Made by a program: the position numbers and the translations under genes
Part shown: positions 36,991 through 52,000 of the stretch, in pieces
How the letters are laid out: the number at the start of each line of letters is the position of its first letter
Numbering within the stretch: position 1 is the stretch's first letter
DNA from: Penelope pileata
Taxonomy: Eukaryota > Chordata > Aves > Galliformes > Cracidae
Length of the DNA: 64,000 bases
Reading direction: 5' to 3'
NCBI GenBank assembly: GCA_013396635.1
Contig: WBMW01003834.1
Location: 224,258-288,257 of the forward strand
The notes under the pieces: model-generated
Told to the model about the DNA's origin: nothing
Databases searched by the model: none
Seen by the model: the letters and a program-made list of their open reading frames with translations, nothing else

Positions 36991-37079
36991 GTCACGTGAC
37001 TAGCTTAATCACGCAGGAAAGCTGATCATGAGTACATAAACACCTCTGAGCAAATCAAGGTCAGAGCTAAAGTAGGTCA
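36991..37079. promoter_or_regulatory. Intronic cluster of E-box, ERR-type and RORE motifs
   Basis: Within 89 bp there are a 10-bp palindrome GTCACGTGAC (E-box core 36993-36998), an extended nuclear-receptor half-site TCAAGGTCA (37055-37063) and a full RORE, AAAGTAGGTCA (37069-37079). They would suit USF/CLOCK-BMAL1, ERR and ROR/REV-ERB respectively. Enhancer activity is inference; about one perfect RORE is expected by chance in a window this size. Confidence 0.4.
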
Positions 37080-40000
37080 ACCAAGTCTGCCAAGCACCCA
37101 TCCGGGAGTCAAGACCTCTTTACGCAAGCACCACGAGTTTCAATTACCCCTGGGCAAGACTCAGCTACCCCCAGCATACAACACATACTTATTTTAAGAG
37201 AAACGTAATTCTTAACTCCGTGATTCAGAAGCGTGTCATATCTTAAAGCACAATTTCACAATGATAGAGGAAAAATGTGATGCGGTTTCCTTAAGAGACA
37301 ATTAAAAAGATGCTCATTGTCCCCATGCGTAATGACTTGAACCAAAAACACACAGCTACAGAAGGGAAATCTTCACAGCAACACTCCATCTCAGAAGGCA
37401 TCTGTCATAGTATGAACCACTAAGAAGCACAACAGGACTCCTTATCTCCACTCGGTATTTCTCCACGACGTGCTGTGGATGTACGCGTGCTCCAGATGCG
37501 TGCACACCAACTAATGGTGGGAGATTTCTGCTCAGCAGCACAAGGACTGCAGGTGTCCCTGAGCCGATTTCAAGAGCCATACAGGCACGCGTGGGCACAG
37601 CTGCTGCAGGGCACAAGTAGTTCCAACATCAGAATCTTTATTAGGAATTGTATGAACCAGCGGATGAACTTTGAACTAAAGCAAGGGTGTTTCTGTTTTC
37701 CTTCGGTACTCCAGGAGCACTTGCCAGAACCCCTCACATTTGTCCAACATAATGACACTGTTTTGCTTCAGTGGCCCATTTGTGTTCCTTGAACTCCCTA
37801 ATACTCTTTGTAGGAACTGTCTGTACTCCTGGATGATAAAATGCCCTGTGGCATCATCTCACCCACAGACGTGGCTCACAGCACCCCTGCAGCAAGCAGT
37901 GAGGTTGGTGTTTGGCTTGTTGAGGCCATCCTTTTACCACTCACTCAACACCACGCTCCCCAGCCTCTGGCAACCCACAAACCACATCTGAGTTTTGGAA
38001 TTCTTCTCTACCCAAGCTCTTTGCAAGATCAGTACCTTAGGTTTCCAGCCCATCCTGAAGCACACACGCAGAGCAGTGGAGACGAACAGCCCCCCGCTCC
38101 CCTCATGTTACCAGCTGCTGCAACCCAGCCCCACACAAGATGGGCTGCAAGAGCAGCCTTGGCTCTGCGAAGGCAGAGGCACAGCCTTTGGGTGCCCAAG
38201 TGACTTACTGCTAAAACAGCTGCTCCCTGTGTTTCCTAAGAAAAACAGCAAGCTGGAGGGGGGCATCCCATGAATTTAAACCAGCCACAAAGCTACAAGA
38301 TGAATCATTTTGACCTAAGGAAAAAAGTCTCCAATACACAGAAGAAAACCTCTACAGATACAAACAATGTCTTTCAGCTCTAGGAAGTTAATTTAAAGGC
38401 ACTTTCTCAACAGATAAACATCATGTCCACATGCACTCCTGTACCAAAAGCAAAAGTTTGTTCATCACTAGTGTCTCTGAGAAAAGACAGTGATTTGTAC
38501 CATGACATCACTCTAGGAGTTTTCTAGACTGTCGTAGTGTTAACAGAGCCACAGGACAGTATTCTAAATTTACCTTGTTCACAGAAACGCTTACACTCTC
38601 AGTTCAGCCTCAAATCTCGTATCTCCTTGTTTAAAAGGAGAAGTACTTAAAAGCTTTTACTTCCAGCTATTTTGACCAAAGACTCCTCTGGTGCTCCAAA
38701 ACCTAGAATAAGTGATAAATGAAGTAATTTTCTCATGTGCTGGGGAGTTCAAAACCAGACCCACAGCCCCAGAAGTGTCTCACCAGTACTGAGCAAAGTG
38801 GAAGGCTCACTCCCCTCGGCCTGCTGGTAACACGCTTCCTAACACAGCCCAGGAGCCTGGTGGCCCTCCCTTCTGCAAGGGTATGACTGCTAGCTCAACG
38901 AGGTGTCCCTTAAGTCCTTCAAGGTCTACAGATTTAAAAGAGCAAACACCTCGCTCATGTTCTTCTCTAAGTGAAGCAGGCTTCAAGACTGATGGAGTCC
39001 CAGTGGAATGCCTTCCTGATGGAGATACGGACCACCTTCACAGCAAAAGAGAAACTTGAGCAAAACAAAGATCAACACATGCCCCTTCCAGGGATCAAAC
39101 CTGTTGAGAGTGAAAGGGGACTGTCTGTGATATGACTGAAGTATTTCCCTCCCTAACAAGTATGTAGCAGTATGTACTGTAGTGACGCAGCAAAAAGGCT
39201 AGCTACAATCCTACACAACAGTTGCAAGGCTGGTGACTATCATCCTCAGAAGGGCACCCAGACTAAGCAGTCAACCCTCAGCCAGAGGAGCCTTCACTTC
39301 CTCACACGTGGTCGTCTGCCTCTCTACCTTCAGTGAATCCCAGCTAAAAGAGCGGTACAGCAAAGATTGCTAGTTTGCAATCAGCATTGAAAGTTTTATC
39401 TAGTATAAGCCTTTGGATGCCTTATTTCAACAAGCCCTGCTCAACAACACCTCCAGCTTAATTTCACTGGATGTGGATACAGCTACAAGTAACAGTTATT
39501 CTGAAAACAGCTGCTTGCAGGAAAACGACTCAGCTTGATAGCAGAAGCGTTTTTTTAAACAAAAACAAATCCAACTTACTTAAAGACAACACTGCAGATG
39601 TTTTCAGCACAGCACCCCATAACTTCTGTAGTGTAAGTTAAAGAACAAAATAGCTATATTTTATCTTTTAAAATAGGGCCCACCAATATTCAATGCTGAT
39701 AAAGTGAGCTCACAAAAACCAACATTAAGACATAGTGTTTAGTATTAATTTATTCTGATCCTTCAGAAGACTTTGTGCCTGTGTGGGAGGGAACAAAGTA
39801 GTATCGCTTCAACATTACAGGAAACAAAAATGAAAAGGACCTAAAATTAACAGACAACAGAAGCTTTAAGTCCCTTGGGCCAGCTATCTGATTCTAGTAA
39901 TTTACTCTTTTAATGACAAAATTCATTACTCTGCTAGTAGTGACAGACCTATACACAGTTAAGGTATAAAAATCAACTTCCTTAATTACTGTTGCAACTG

Positions 40001-43000
40001 CCAAACAGAGGTACTAAGCTATGTACTCACTCCAGTGAGTGAAGGATGTACTGCCCCACAACCACTGATTGCAATCCTTGTTTTCATCAACCTTAAGCCA
40101 TACAAGGGCTTTGGGGGGCTGAGAGACTAAGAGAAACCCATCCTACCAGGTAGGTAAATCAATTGTCCAGAACGAATACGGTTAATGTAATAATCTAATC
40201 AAAGCTACTGTTGACTTCTGTAGTGGTTTAGAGTGTTTTGGTCAGAATCCTTAGGGGAAAAAAACCTAAACAGACAAAACAATCTCCCAACTGAGGAGGC
40301 AGTGGCTCTGTGAAGTCTTCCAATCGTACCCATTACTTCTGAACTGTCAACAAAATGTCTTATCTTGCGCTGCACTGCGCAGTCAACTTCAAAGTAGATT
40401 CTTTTTTAAAATATAAAGTCTTCCTTAGGAGGACTGTGCACAACCTGGACTGACATTTCCAGAACAGGAGAAGCATACAGGACAAGTAGGTAAGCTACTT
40501 AACTCACTCCTCATGCTCACACAAACAGTGGGAATTTACAAATCAGCCTATCTTTAACACACAACTGGGAATGCCTGCTTTGTAATTGTAGTCCAAGAGA
40601 TGCAGCTTTCTGTTTTAAGACTGCATCTTACTCCTACAGACGAGAACTGGTCTACTGCAGAAAAACGCTTTAGTACAAGTTTTAAGGATATCTTCACCAT
40701 TTAATTATAGAAACTGGATAAAATAAGTTTCATGCAGTTAAATATACATCTAATTTAGAGCTTCAGAACGTCACAAAGCCTGACTGTTCATTTTAACTAT
40801 AATAATGACCGTGATGTGCTCTGGGCAAGTTTAAGTTTTCCTTACTATGGGTAAGTGAAGCTCCTGCATCCCCACAGTTTGGCAAGTATTCTGCCTGCAG
40901 TGCATCATCTCTAAAGTTGTCTTTCAATGGCAGGAAAGCAAAATTCTTTAATGCAAGTTCTAAGCGATGTGTCTTCTAAAAGGTCTCCTTTAGCGGAGAC
41001 CCTTTAGTGGCAAAGCCCTGTTTTAGTACTGCCAGCTGCCCCATCCTCCAGTCTCAGAATCTTGCTGTGTGCTTTTGTTAGGTTTTCCTTTTCTTCTCCT
41101 CTCCTCATACTGGAGAACTGTAGGCAACAAAATCAGACAACACATTCAAGCTCTTGTGTGACTAATACTACCTATGTAGAATTTCTTCACTTGACTTTTA
41201 CAGTTCATGCACTCAGGGATATCAGCCACTTTCAGTTTAACAGGCTGAACCACTGTGCACTTCTTTTAGTCTCTCAAGTGCATTAATTAAAAAAACAAAC
41301 CTAGTTTCCTGCATTTTCCTTCAGTTTGGATTACCTGGTCCAAACACCATTAGACATACTGCATACAGTTGATTCTGCTTTCCAGTCACATTATTACAAC
41401 AACAAACCCAAATGCATTTGGCATATGTAAGACCTTCCATTCAGAGATCTATGGCCAAGCAAATTACAACTGATAGAAAAGAACAGGTCTAAAGCAAACA
41501 GTTTGTATCTTCAGGGAACGAAGCACAGAAACAAAAGGGCAAAAATATCACTAAAAGGAGTGTAGACATGGGTTATATTTATACCTTACGCCTTCATTTC
41601 CAGCTTTGTCACAGTCCCTTTGGTCCTGCTAAATTCCATCTCTGGCTGGAAGAAAGCGTCCCTGCTCTCAGCGCTCTGCCAGCCTGACAAAGAAAAGTTG
41701 ACAGGCTGTCAGTTTCCCTTCGGTCCTAGAGAAAGCCCTGTGAAAAGCAAGATATTCTCAGCCTGCCTGGAACCAAGCTGAGGGTATTCCATACTCCCCA
41801 CTCGACTGCTTCCTCCAGCACACACATCTCTGAGGTCTGTTTTTCCCTGCTGGTTTATTAAAAGCTCTTTTAAACTTAACTTTACACAAAATCAGCTGTC
41901 AAACATATATACACCAGACTCACATGAACATCAGTATTACTTCCTTTTGACTATCTCAGTACTATATTAGAGGCTTAGCTTCACTTTTGTTCTCCCACTG
42001 TTTTCAGGATAGAAAGGCATCACAGCTTTTTGTTAAGCATATGAGTAGGTAGTCTCCAAAAGAAAAAAAAAAACAAAAAACACAGGAGAACATACAATGA
42101 GAGCATATCTAGTATTATGTTAACAAAATATGTGTGTGGAAATGCAGAAACTTACAACTTAGGATGATTCACAAAACCCTGGTTTTAAGAAAATAACCCC
42201 CCATGCACACACACTCATGCAGATAGCCCCAGCTCCTCATCCTTGCATCTTGAGTCCATTTGATATACATGGAGCAACAATAAACACTAACATAAGTGAT
42301 AAGCTTAGCAGTTTCATTTTGAAGTCACACAGTTTACAACTGAAATCCATGTCCGAATAGCAAAAACTGAGACACTGCAGCAATTCAGCACTTGCATGTT
42401 TTCTGGAAACACGCAAAGACACAAACATCAGTCTTTCCAGTCTTGCTCCACGCTTCAAAAATAATAGCCTCCCCCAGTCCTAAAATCCATTTGTTAAGCA
42501 AGCGACCTGTTGCTAGCACTGAGAAAGGCAGCGTTTCAAAGTTATGACAGCTCATGCTGGCTTTATCCCACATTCCGCTCTTCAGAGAGATTCACAAAAA
42601 GCAGTTACGAAGCACAGCAACAGTGGGCACTGAGAAGTAGGGCAAGTTCCCAGCACTGACACTGAGACAGTGCACTAGGAGCAGAACTGCTGTACTGAAA
42701 ACTACCTGGTCAGTTGCCCAACCAACAGCAGTGCTGCCACAGCACAGGGCAAGCATGACTGCAGGTCAGCTCCTTCTGATCTACACTTCCACTGGATTCG
42801 AGTTACCAGGAAACGAAAATGATGATTAAAAGAAGTCAAAACTAAAGTGAGATGTGCCATCACACCATATACTGAATGCGTAAATGATATGCTCTTGGCA
42901 GCCTCCTTGCAGCATCAGCTTTTTGTTTCCTTCTCTCTTCCTTGGATAAATTGGAATTTCTGTGCAACGGGACACATCTCTGAGGTGAGCCCCAAGCACC

Positions 43001-46000
43001 CTACGATGTACATCCCACTCAACCAGCACCCAGGAAAGCTTAGCTTCTCAGGCTTCATTAATCACAGCACTCAAAGTAAGACTCATGAGCGAACCGATCA
43101 GAATATTTCTTGTCTTTTCTGAACGCTGTCTACAACAACATGTCCAGAGTGGAAAGTACCTCACTAAAACCTATATGGTTTGGAAAAAGTTCTGTTTCTC
43201 TAGCTCAGGATAAGCATGAGATAACAAAAACTTCTCAGCAGTTTTACAGAATAGCTGACGTAACAACTTATTGCCATGGAAGGGGTGGATCTCCCTTTTT
43301 CTTCTCTTCCTTGTCACCCTTCCCCCAGATTTCCCTCCAGTCCTCTAGCACAGCCTCTGCACAGTCCCCAGAGCCTCTCTGCACGAAGTGCAGGATCGAT
43401 CTGCCCAGCAGGCTGAGTAACAGCTTGGCAGTAAGCACAGGCTTCTGTGAGGTTAGCACCCTGAACCATCTTACTGAGAGGTCAGACGATACCCTGAACT
43501 ACTGCAAAGCTGGGGGGTGAGACATGCCAGGCGATCAGAGCAGAACTGTCCCTTTCAACAGCAGTGAGCTGTCAGAATATCCCTGCCATTGCACTTGCAG
43601 CTTGCTCCCATCGGGATTTGTTTTCAGATGCAAATCTCTGCAGGGTTTGAGCAAGGCAAGGTGTGCTGAAACCTTCTTTCTACCAATACACATCTGCATT
43701 GTGACTTTTTCTCTGCTTCAGGAGCTTGTTCTTTTGTGAATGACAAGTTATGAATACGTGGGCATGCTAGAGGAGGCTTCCTATCCACTCTGTATTCCTT
43801 GCTTCAGAGTGAGTATAAACTTTATTTTCCTGTGAAAGGAACAAAGCAATAGGAAAGCCCTTGGCAGAAATTGCTGAGGAACCACATTCCTTTTTTGTGT
43901 GTCTATACATTAATGCTGATGTTGAGAAGAAGCAGCATTCAGTTGCCAGAGATACGCTTAAGGCTTGTATTTTTCCAGGCAGGACTTTAAGTCCATGATT
44001 TCTGTTTTAAAGTAACGGTCAAGTGTGAATGTGTGCTTTTACATTACAACCAGAACCAAAAAAACATTTTGAAATTGCTGCTGCATGTAGAACAGCCTCA
44101 TGCTACCAAATCAAGACAGCCTTCCTAAAGGCAGGGCAACAACCTGAATTCACCAGGAATTCACTGAATAGAGCCCCTACGCTATACAGACACCCCGACT
44201 GATAGAAAAAGTAATAATACAGCAAGTGGGGAAGAACACTATGTCATGCACATTAAAAAATAACAATAAAAATAGATAGAAGAGAAAGAAAACTTTTTCA
44301 GAGAAGCAAAACAAAACCAAAAATCACTGTGCTGGTTTTTTGGTTCGTTTTCCAATTGCTCTTGTTTGGGTCAAACATCTACCCACCTGCCCTAAGGAGC
44401 AGCAGCTCCATATCCCCAGATGAAGAGAGGATACCTCACACAGAAAGCAGGCACCCAACTCACAGTTGCAAGCACAAGTTTTTCCAACCCATTGTTTTAT
44501 TCCAGAATAGAACATTCTATACAACCTACGCAGTCCAATCCCACAGGACCTAGGAAAGATCACTAGACAGCCCACGTTCCTTCACAGAAAGTTTAAGTAG
44601 GTTTAGATGAGCTTATTTCCGCAAGTAGACTTGTGCCAAATATTAATAATGCAGTCCCTTAGTAACCACTTACAAATTCTCATAATTATTTACAGCTCCC
44701 AAACAGTACGGAGGATGACTTGGTTATCATCCAATAAATCTACAGCAATTAAATTTATTAGAAAATGGAAAACTTTCCAGTTTCAGCCAGTAGAAAAAGA
44801 TAGGCAGTGATTTCTACATAAGGAACCACCAAGTAAGCTAGTACTTCAGCACGGAACCAACTAGACCAAGGTCTACAAAGTCATCAAATGACACAGGGTC
44901 AGACAAAGCTTGGTTGAAAGCTTGAAAACAACAAAGCTCTTCACATGTGAGTTGGTAGGCCATGGGAACTCCTTGCCAAAAACCAAGAAGGCTAAATCTT
45001 CACGTGGTTTCCCACGAGAGGTAAGATCAGCTCACGGGAAGAAGTTTTGCTGAGGGTTACCAAGGGCGGCTCAGGAAGTCCCTGTGCTGAAGGTAAAGGG
45101 GTCAGGAAGAGAGGACATGTGCTGGCCCCAATCCTACTCTTTGCCATGCAGCTGCTCCCAGCCACTGCCTGAGACGGGACTCTACAGGAACAGGGTCTGC
45201 GCTATGGCATGGAACGGTCACTCTTGCCTTCTCTCAGCAGTAGTGAAGAACTATTACTATTATTATTGTTGTTGTCTTAATTCCTAAGTATTCAAGGAAA
45301 GCTCTTAATTATTAGAATGACATACATGCTTTCAGGAATGTCCTTACTGGAAGTGTAAATTATACAATATTCTCAGAAACCTTTTCTAGGTCACATCTAA
45401 GCCAGCTAACCTGCAGTCATCAGCATAATATCACTTCACATCAGGTAGGAGATTTAAATTCAATACACATTAAACAGAGTTTAGCAAGGCAATTGTAAAA
45501 GATTAGCTTCTCAGAAAAAAATAGTTCAATGTAGGAAACAAGATTTATACGTTAGATGCCTGATCTCAGAAGCAGAATTTGAAACCCAGTTTAAACAACC
45601 AGATTCCTAAACAATGCCTGGAAACAATAGCACTGTGCAGGGACCCACGTAAGAGTACCCACAAACTACCCAAACCAAACACTCCGGATGGCTGTCCCAT
45701 TCTTCACTAGGCTAAGTACTCAGTTACTGCACAGCTCTTCATTGAAGTCCAGCCGACATTATTAATTGAAATTTCAAGTCATTCATTACAGCTCACAGTT
45801 CTCTTTTAAAGAGACCAAAGGAGCCAGTAAAATAGGGAAACTTACCAATAACAGACGTGGAAAAAATGAATAGACAAAAAGGCCTAGAATAGAAAAGAAT
45901 CCCATATTTCAGGGGATCATACACTACTCACTAGATACAAATATTTCTGGCTTTTTTCAGAACTCTATTTCTCCCACAGTGTTCACTTCAGCGTATGATC

Positions 46001-49000
46001 TAGAATCTTCTGTATTAGCTTGTCCTCAATTTACTAGAGAGATACATACCTTTATTGCATGTATTCTTGCCTCAGTTGCTCATCCAGTGCTCCACTGAAA
46101 TGTTTTTCAGGGTATCTGCTGAAGCCCCTTCACCTATCTTCAAAGGGCTCTGTCTCCCTTTCTGTATATGTTGAATTTATACTTTGTTCCTAGAGGTACA
46201 AGCTTAAGCTTCTAATGAATAAATTCAGAAGCAACTCACTAAACACAAAATATGTACCTTGAGTAAGTTAATTGACAAACTACATTTCATTATCTTCATG
46301 TTAAATCACGACGTGTTTGTTTTCCTGAATATGGATACCAACCACCCAGGCTTCTCTCCCCTTTTTGCCTTGCCTGAAATACTTTTTCTCATAGAAAACA
46401 TTGGTATTAAACATTATATTCTTATTTTGAAAGTGTCATATTTTGCTACCTTTAATTAGTAAGATTAGAGACCAAAGGCAAGGTTGGCTTTGTTTTTCAA
46501 TATTGTTGAACAAAGCTCTAAAGGATGTTCCATTTTACCTGTGTCATACAGAATACCAGTATGAATATCTCCAGTAACACTTTTAGCCTTCTAACTGTAA
46601 GTTGTTCTGTAGAAAGTTTACAAGTCCTTATAGATATTCTCCTCCTCTGCTACAAGTCTTTCCAGGCCTCCCTCTCATTCCCATCCTGGCTAACGCTGTG
46701 TCCTCCTCAGCTTCCTTCTGCTCAAGAACATAGCAGCTTGGAGAAAAGTACACAAGTTTTATCTTAACACCGATTGCAAACTTGCTTAGATTTCTTCCCT
46801 TGTATGATCGTGCATTCCGGTCTCCTCCGCAGCAGCAGGCAAACAACCTCATTTGCTGTCTTACAAAACAAACTGATATGCTGTAATTCGGGCCAAAGTT
46901 CATTGTAGAAAGATAGCCTCGATCAACTGATAGGTTGCAAGAATCTATTACCTCCTTCCATCTTTGCTGTTTCAAAGCTTAGTTCCTCTTGTTCGAAACT
47001 TCCAGCTTTCCTAGTCTGTATTTCAGTAGGTCACCTATCAGCTACAGAACTTTATTTCATTTTCTCCTACCAGGTAACTATCAGGTCATCAACCAGAAGA
47101 CGAACACAATGAATTGCTTTTTCTTCCTTTAACTAAACTCAGTTGTGTTTCTTTCATCTCCCACTGTAAGGCTGGATTTGTGAAACACAGCTCATCCCTT
47201 GAACCCTTTTTGGTTTTCTATAAACACTTTCTGAAGCACAGTAGAGTACTAAAGTTATGACAAATTTAATATCACATACAAAGAGATTAAGTTACCTTTA
47301 TTTGTCCGCCTCTCAGCAACACTGCACTGGGAACAGCCAGGCAATAAAATCCTCCCAGTCACTTCAAACCAAACAAGCTTTCTGAGACAGCCTTCATATT
47401 GTAAGTGCAATATACAGACACATGATTGTTTGGCAACCAGTTAGAAATGGCGCGTGTATTTCCTAAGTAAGATCTTATCAAGCGACAGAGGCTATTGGAG
47501 TGGTAATTAAACGGCCCAACCAGCCCTGCTTGGCTCTCCCACCAATAAGAGCATCTTCCGCCATCATATGATTAATAAAGATCCTGAAGAGTAACGTGAA
47601 GGAATTTCCCAGGTGGAAATTGCCATAAACAATGCTACTGACCAATTCCTGCCTAGATAGAGAGTAACTGTAAGAATCAATTAACTAGTTTATTTAATAC
47701 GGGGCTACATGGACTTTCAGCAGTGCAGCATAGACCGCTCTTGGAGGGATTCATGTGGCGCAACTCTTGCATTTCTTATTAGATGAGAAGTCGCAAATCT
47801 AAACATTTAACCCTTTGTTACCGAGAGTGTGACTGCAAGAGATGTTAACCCCCAGCTTCATCCTTCAGCTGGGTTCCCCCATGTAGCACTGGCACTTGCC
47901 TAACCCCACACTGAACTGTTCAGAGATACAGAACAGATTTAGACTGACCCTGTCAAAAAAAGATAACCCACAACTTTGAATACATCACAGTAAGGGGATC
48001 TGGGGAGTCAAACAAGTACCAGCGTCATGCAAAGGAGAGGAAGAGAAGCTCACCAGCAAACCTACATAGAGCAACTATGGCAAACCAACACTTGAACATG
48101 AGAACACACGGGTTAACCTCTAAAGAATTATTTCTGTAAGTATTTAAGAGAGTCTGAAAAGTGGTATTTATTTTGTTACCGGCTGCTTTGAGCAAGTTTA
48201 GTCTTTTTATAAAAGGCTCTTTTATCAATCTCTACTACACAGGAGCACAGTCCAGAAAGAGTCAGTATAAATATTGTTCAATATTGAGGTATGTTTGGTT
48301 TAAGAAATACTGTTCTGTATTAGAACAATACGTAACAACACCAGAATATAACCCTACTGAGATACCTGACGTTCACTTACTGAAAGTGCGAGTATGAAAA
48401 CCATGAAGACAAGCAAGGAACAACACAGGAAGCCAGCAGGAACTAACTGACCACACCTTTGAAGAGTGGAAGACAATTATTAGATCAGATGTGAAAATGA
48501 TTCAGATGAGTGCATTTTTGGAAAGATGTGTGGAAAATACAGGATGATTTAAAAGAAACTTACATGCTACTGCCAAAAAAAGTCTCGGGCAAATTAGATC
48601 ATTGGGAGGAGTTAAAAAGGATATGCTATGTTGTATCTGAAGGTGGAAAGCTATGATACTTCACTACAACATGCAATTACACTTCAACTTTATTAACTCT
48701 ATTTATCCCTAATGTTTCTTCTTTAAGTAGAAACCCGTTAGTCCATCAAGGTTCTTCCAGATGTTGAAAGACCTTCATGTGTTTCCTGGACTTCTCTGAA
48801 ACCCATTTGTTAGCTGATTCCACAGGCACACCTGAGAACTTGTACCAATATTATGATCTGACTCGTCAGCCAACACACCATCATTCCAAAACACCTTAGC
48901 AAAACACAGACCAACAACGGCAAACAAAGTGCTCACAGAACTGAGAGAAAAGAATGAGAAGAAACCACAACAGGGAACTTCCAGGGGAGAAAATCCATAC

Positions 49001-52000
49001 ATGTATGTTTAAATAAAGTCAGAGACCAGTTAAGAGAGCAGTTACCATGCTTCTTGAAGTCACCAAAGTTAGCAGAAAAACATAAGAACGGTTTTCACTC
49101 ACAAACAACAGAAACCAGTACTTGTCCGTGTTTGCCAGGGAACACCACCATTCCAGTATGTTTAGGACTACGGGGAATTAGCAAGCCACAGAAATATCCT
49201 AAAAGAGGAAGACAAGTCAGATGATAGAATACTTGTTTGAAAAAAATAAGAAACATGCATCTGAAAGCTGTGCCAAAGGAAGCAGATTAGACAAGTTTTT
49301 CAGCACACCACAAATGAATCCATGGAGGCTCAAGGACTTGCCTGAGCGAATCCTGTTCCAAAAGGCACATTTATTTTGCCTGAAAAGCAGCTGGAATTCT
49401 CTTAGACTAATGTAAGCACTTAAGGGAACCTCAAGCGTCTGGTAATGTTGGATAATGACCAGTTCACCCAGAGACAGAAGGGCTTCAATATTCTATAGCA
49501 TTAATTAGGTCTCCAATGAGATACCAATAGGCATTGTTTTTCCTTGTTTTTTCTTGAATGGATGATTTTTTTGCCCTGCTTTCTTCCGAGATATTCAACT
49601 ATTTGGTCTTTACTAGTGTTGATATGCTCTAGGGAAATTAAAAAAAAAAAAAAAAAACCAGCAGTCATTAACTTCAGTAGCAGGCACAGATTCTCTAATC
49701 TGCTGATTTAAAGCTTTTTTTACTTCCCATTTATATTCCAAAAGAAGCGCAAAAATTTTAGGTAGTCTTTTTTTTTAAAGTGTACACCACAGCCCTACAG
49801 AAAACAGATTTTCAAGTTATTGAACACGAGGACAATTCTCCTAAAGGGCAATTTCACCATTTCGAGAATCTCTCTCTAAATGGAAGCCTAAGTAAGTTTT
49901 AGAAAGTGTGGCTTCCAGAAAACCTAGTGTGTAGATGAACTGATAGCAAGATGAGATCAATGTTGAATCGGAGAATCGCTCATGAACAGCCACCCCAGAT
50001 TTTTTTTGTTAAAGCACACAGCTCCCCATGCCCAAAAAGGAGCAGAGGTGGGTGCAACTAGTGCTGAAGCCCAAACCACGCATCATGTTAGAACAAAAGA
50101 AAACCATCTTTCTTTCAGTTCCCTTCCATTTCCTCCCGATTTCCTGGCAAGCCTAACTGGAGACATTTGCTGGGTCTCTGTCATTTTTATATAAATTATC
50201 AGTTGGACAACGAGGACATGTGCACACTCAGCACGGTAGAGTCACGTGATTGTGGTGAATGAGCTCCCGAGAGATTTGCATATCTTAAGCACTTCTATAT
50301 TTGTTCATCTGGAAACCCAGAAGAATGAGAGCCAGTTAGGGGAAAGGCAAAGCAGTCAGAGGTCTAGCTGAGTCACTATTTCACATTGTAAAAATATTTT
50401 TTAAAAATGGCAGAGTAGTGTAAAGCTCTACTGTCTAGTTCCAGCAATAACAGTAAAAAGTTATGTATTTTTCTGGCTTCTAGTTATCAATATCAAAATC
50501 AGACTTTTAATTTTTTTTTTAATGTATTCTATTCCATGCAGGACATGAACCAACAGCTTAAAACAAAAAGTGTTCTGCCACAGCTGCTGGCTGCTCTCCC
50601 ACACCAAGGCTGCAGTGTAACGTGCTTAAAACAGCACTCTTCACAGCCAGTGCCCTCCCACCTGTCCTTCAGGTCTACTCATCTGGAGAACTGTGCTGTT
50701 TCCCAGCCTACAAAGCCACAAATGTTTCTGAAGCCACAAGGTATACGGCATCAATGAACCGAGTGATCTCAAATCCATCTCCAGGTGGGCTGAGGGGTTA
50801 TCTTTGAGCCGAATCAGATTCTCCCATTCAGCATGCTTGCTCAAACACTTGCCAGCACAGAGCAGAATCCGAGGACGGAAACAGAGCCGTGGGAGGAGGT
50901 GGAGTGGGGACAGGAGCTCCTTTGTCAATAGCAATCCAGTTCAAATGGTCTTCAAAATTACTGTGCAAGTACGTCCAGCTGCCTGTGGATGTTGCAAAGG
51001 AGCCAGATCCACGTCTTGTAGGGACCTACAGGACAAACTGCTGGGCACCAGAAGCAGAGAATCTTTTTTGGCCAGAGTTTTCAAGTTTTTGCCCTCCCCA
51101 AGTACCTGAGCAGAGCCCTGGTGATACTGCACTGAACAGTGGTATTTCCCATACAGGTCCCTGAAAGATTCCAAATACATATATACGGGTAGTTTTCTTG
51201 ATTTCTGAACTGGGACCATATCCTGAGCATGTATCTCATGTTTGTTGAGAACACAGTGTTGATGTTGGCTTTTTTTTTTTTTTTAAACTCGTGGAATTAA
51301 TTTCATCTATAATGAGCCAATCTGTAAACCTAAAAGCAAGGATTACATGAAGCAGCTTGGCAACAAAATACACAGGAATAGGCAACAAAGAAATTGATAG
51401 GCTTCTTGTTTCCCAGTCAGCAATTCTAAAACTGCAAATTGAAAAACCCAACATTGGCAAGAGAAGGTCAGAAAACACACTCTAACACAAACCTCAAAGA
51501 CTAACAACATCTGTTGGTTGGTTTCTGTGTTTGTTGGGTTTTTTTTTTTTTTTTGTTTTGTTTTTGGTAATATATCCTGGATCCCAGATTTTATCCCTGA
51601 AAGATAACTGGGCCATTCAATACTCTGGGCAAAATAAACTGTACTTTAAAAGGTTATATTAAAACTAATACACCAACAGTCAAACTGCAACAAAAAGGCC
51701 AGATCTCAGGGGGATTTAATATAGTTATATATGTCCTTAAATGAAGGGCAAAAATGCAAGCAGAACTGAGCCCAAACCACTCTGCTACACTCCCCACACA
51801 ACTACAACGCATAGGTGCAACATAAGGGATACAATTTTTATTACATTTTTATACATATTTTTACTTCAAGTTGGAAGAGAACTCCTGAATTTCATAAGGC
51901 TCTATGAAAAGTCCAGGTGCAACAAAAGGAAATCCATTCATAACAATCCAAGAAGAAACAAAACGGACCAAAGAAACAATAAAAAAACTAGTTCTGAAGA

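Noticed and set aside
43110..43520. 136-codon open frame in BMAL1 intron 1
   Set aside because: Composition looks random; no homologue comes to mind and there is no start context, splice site or poly(A) signal in support.
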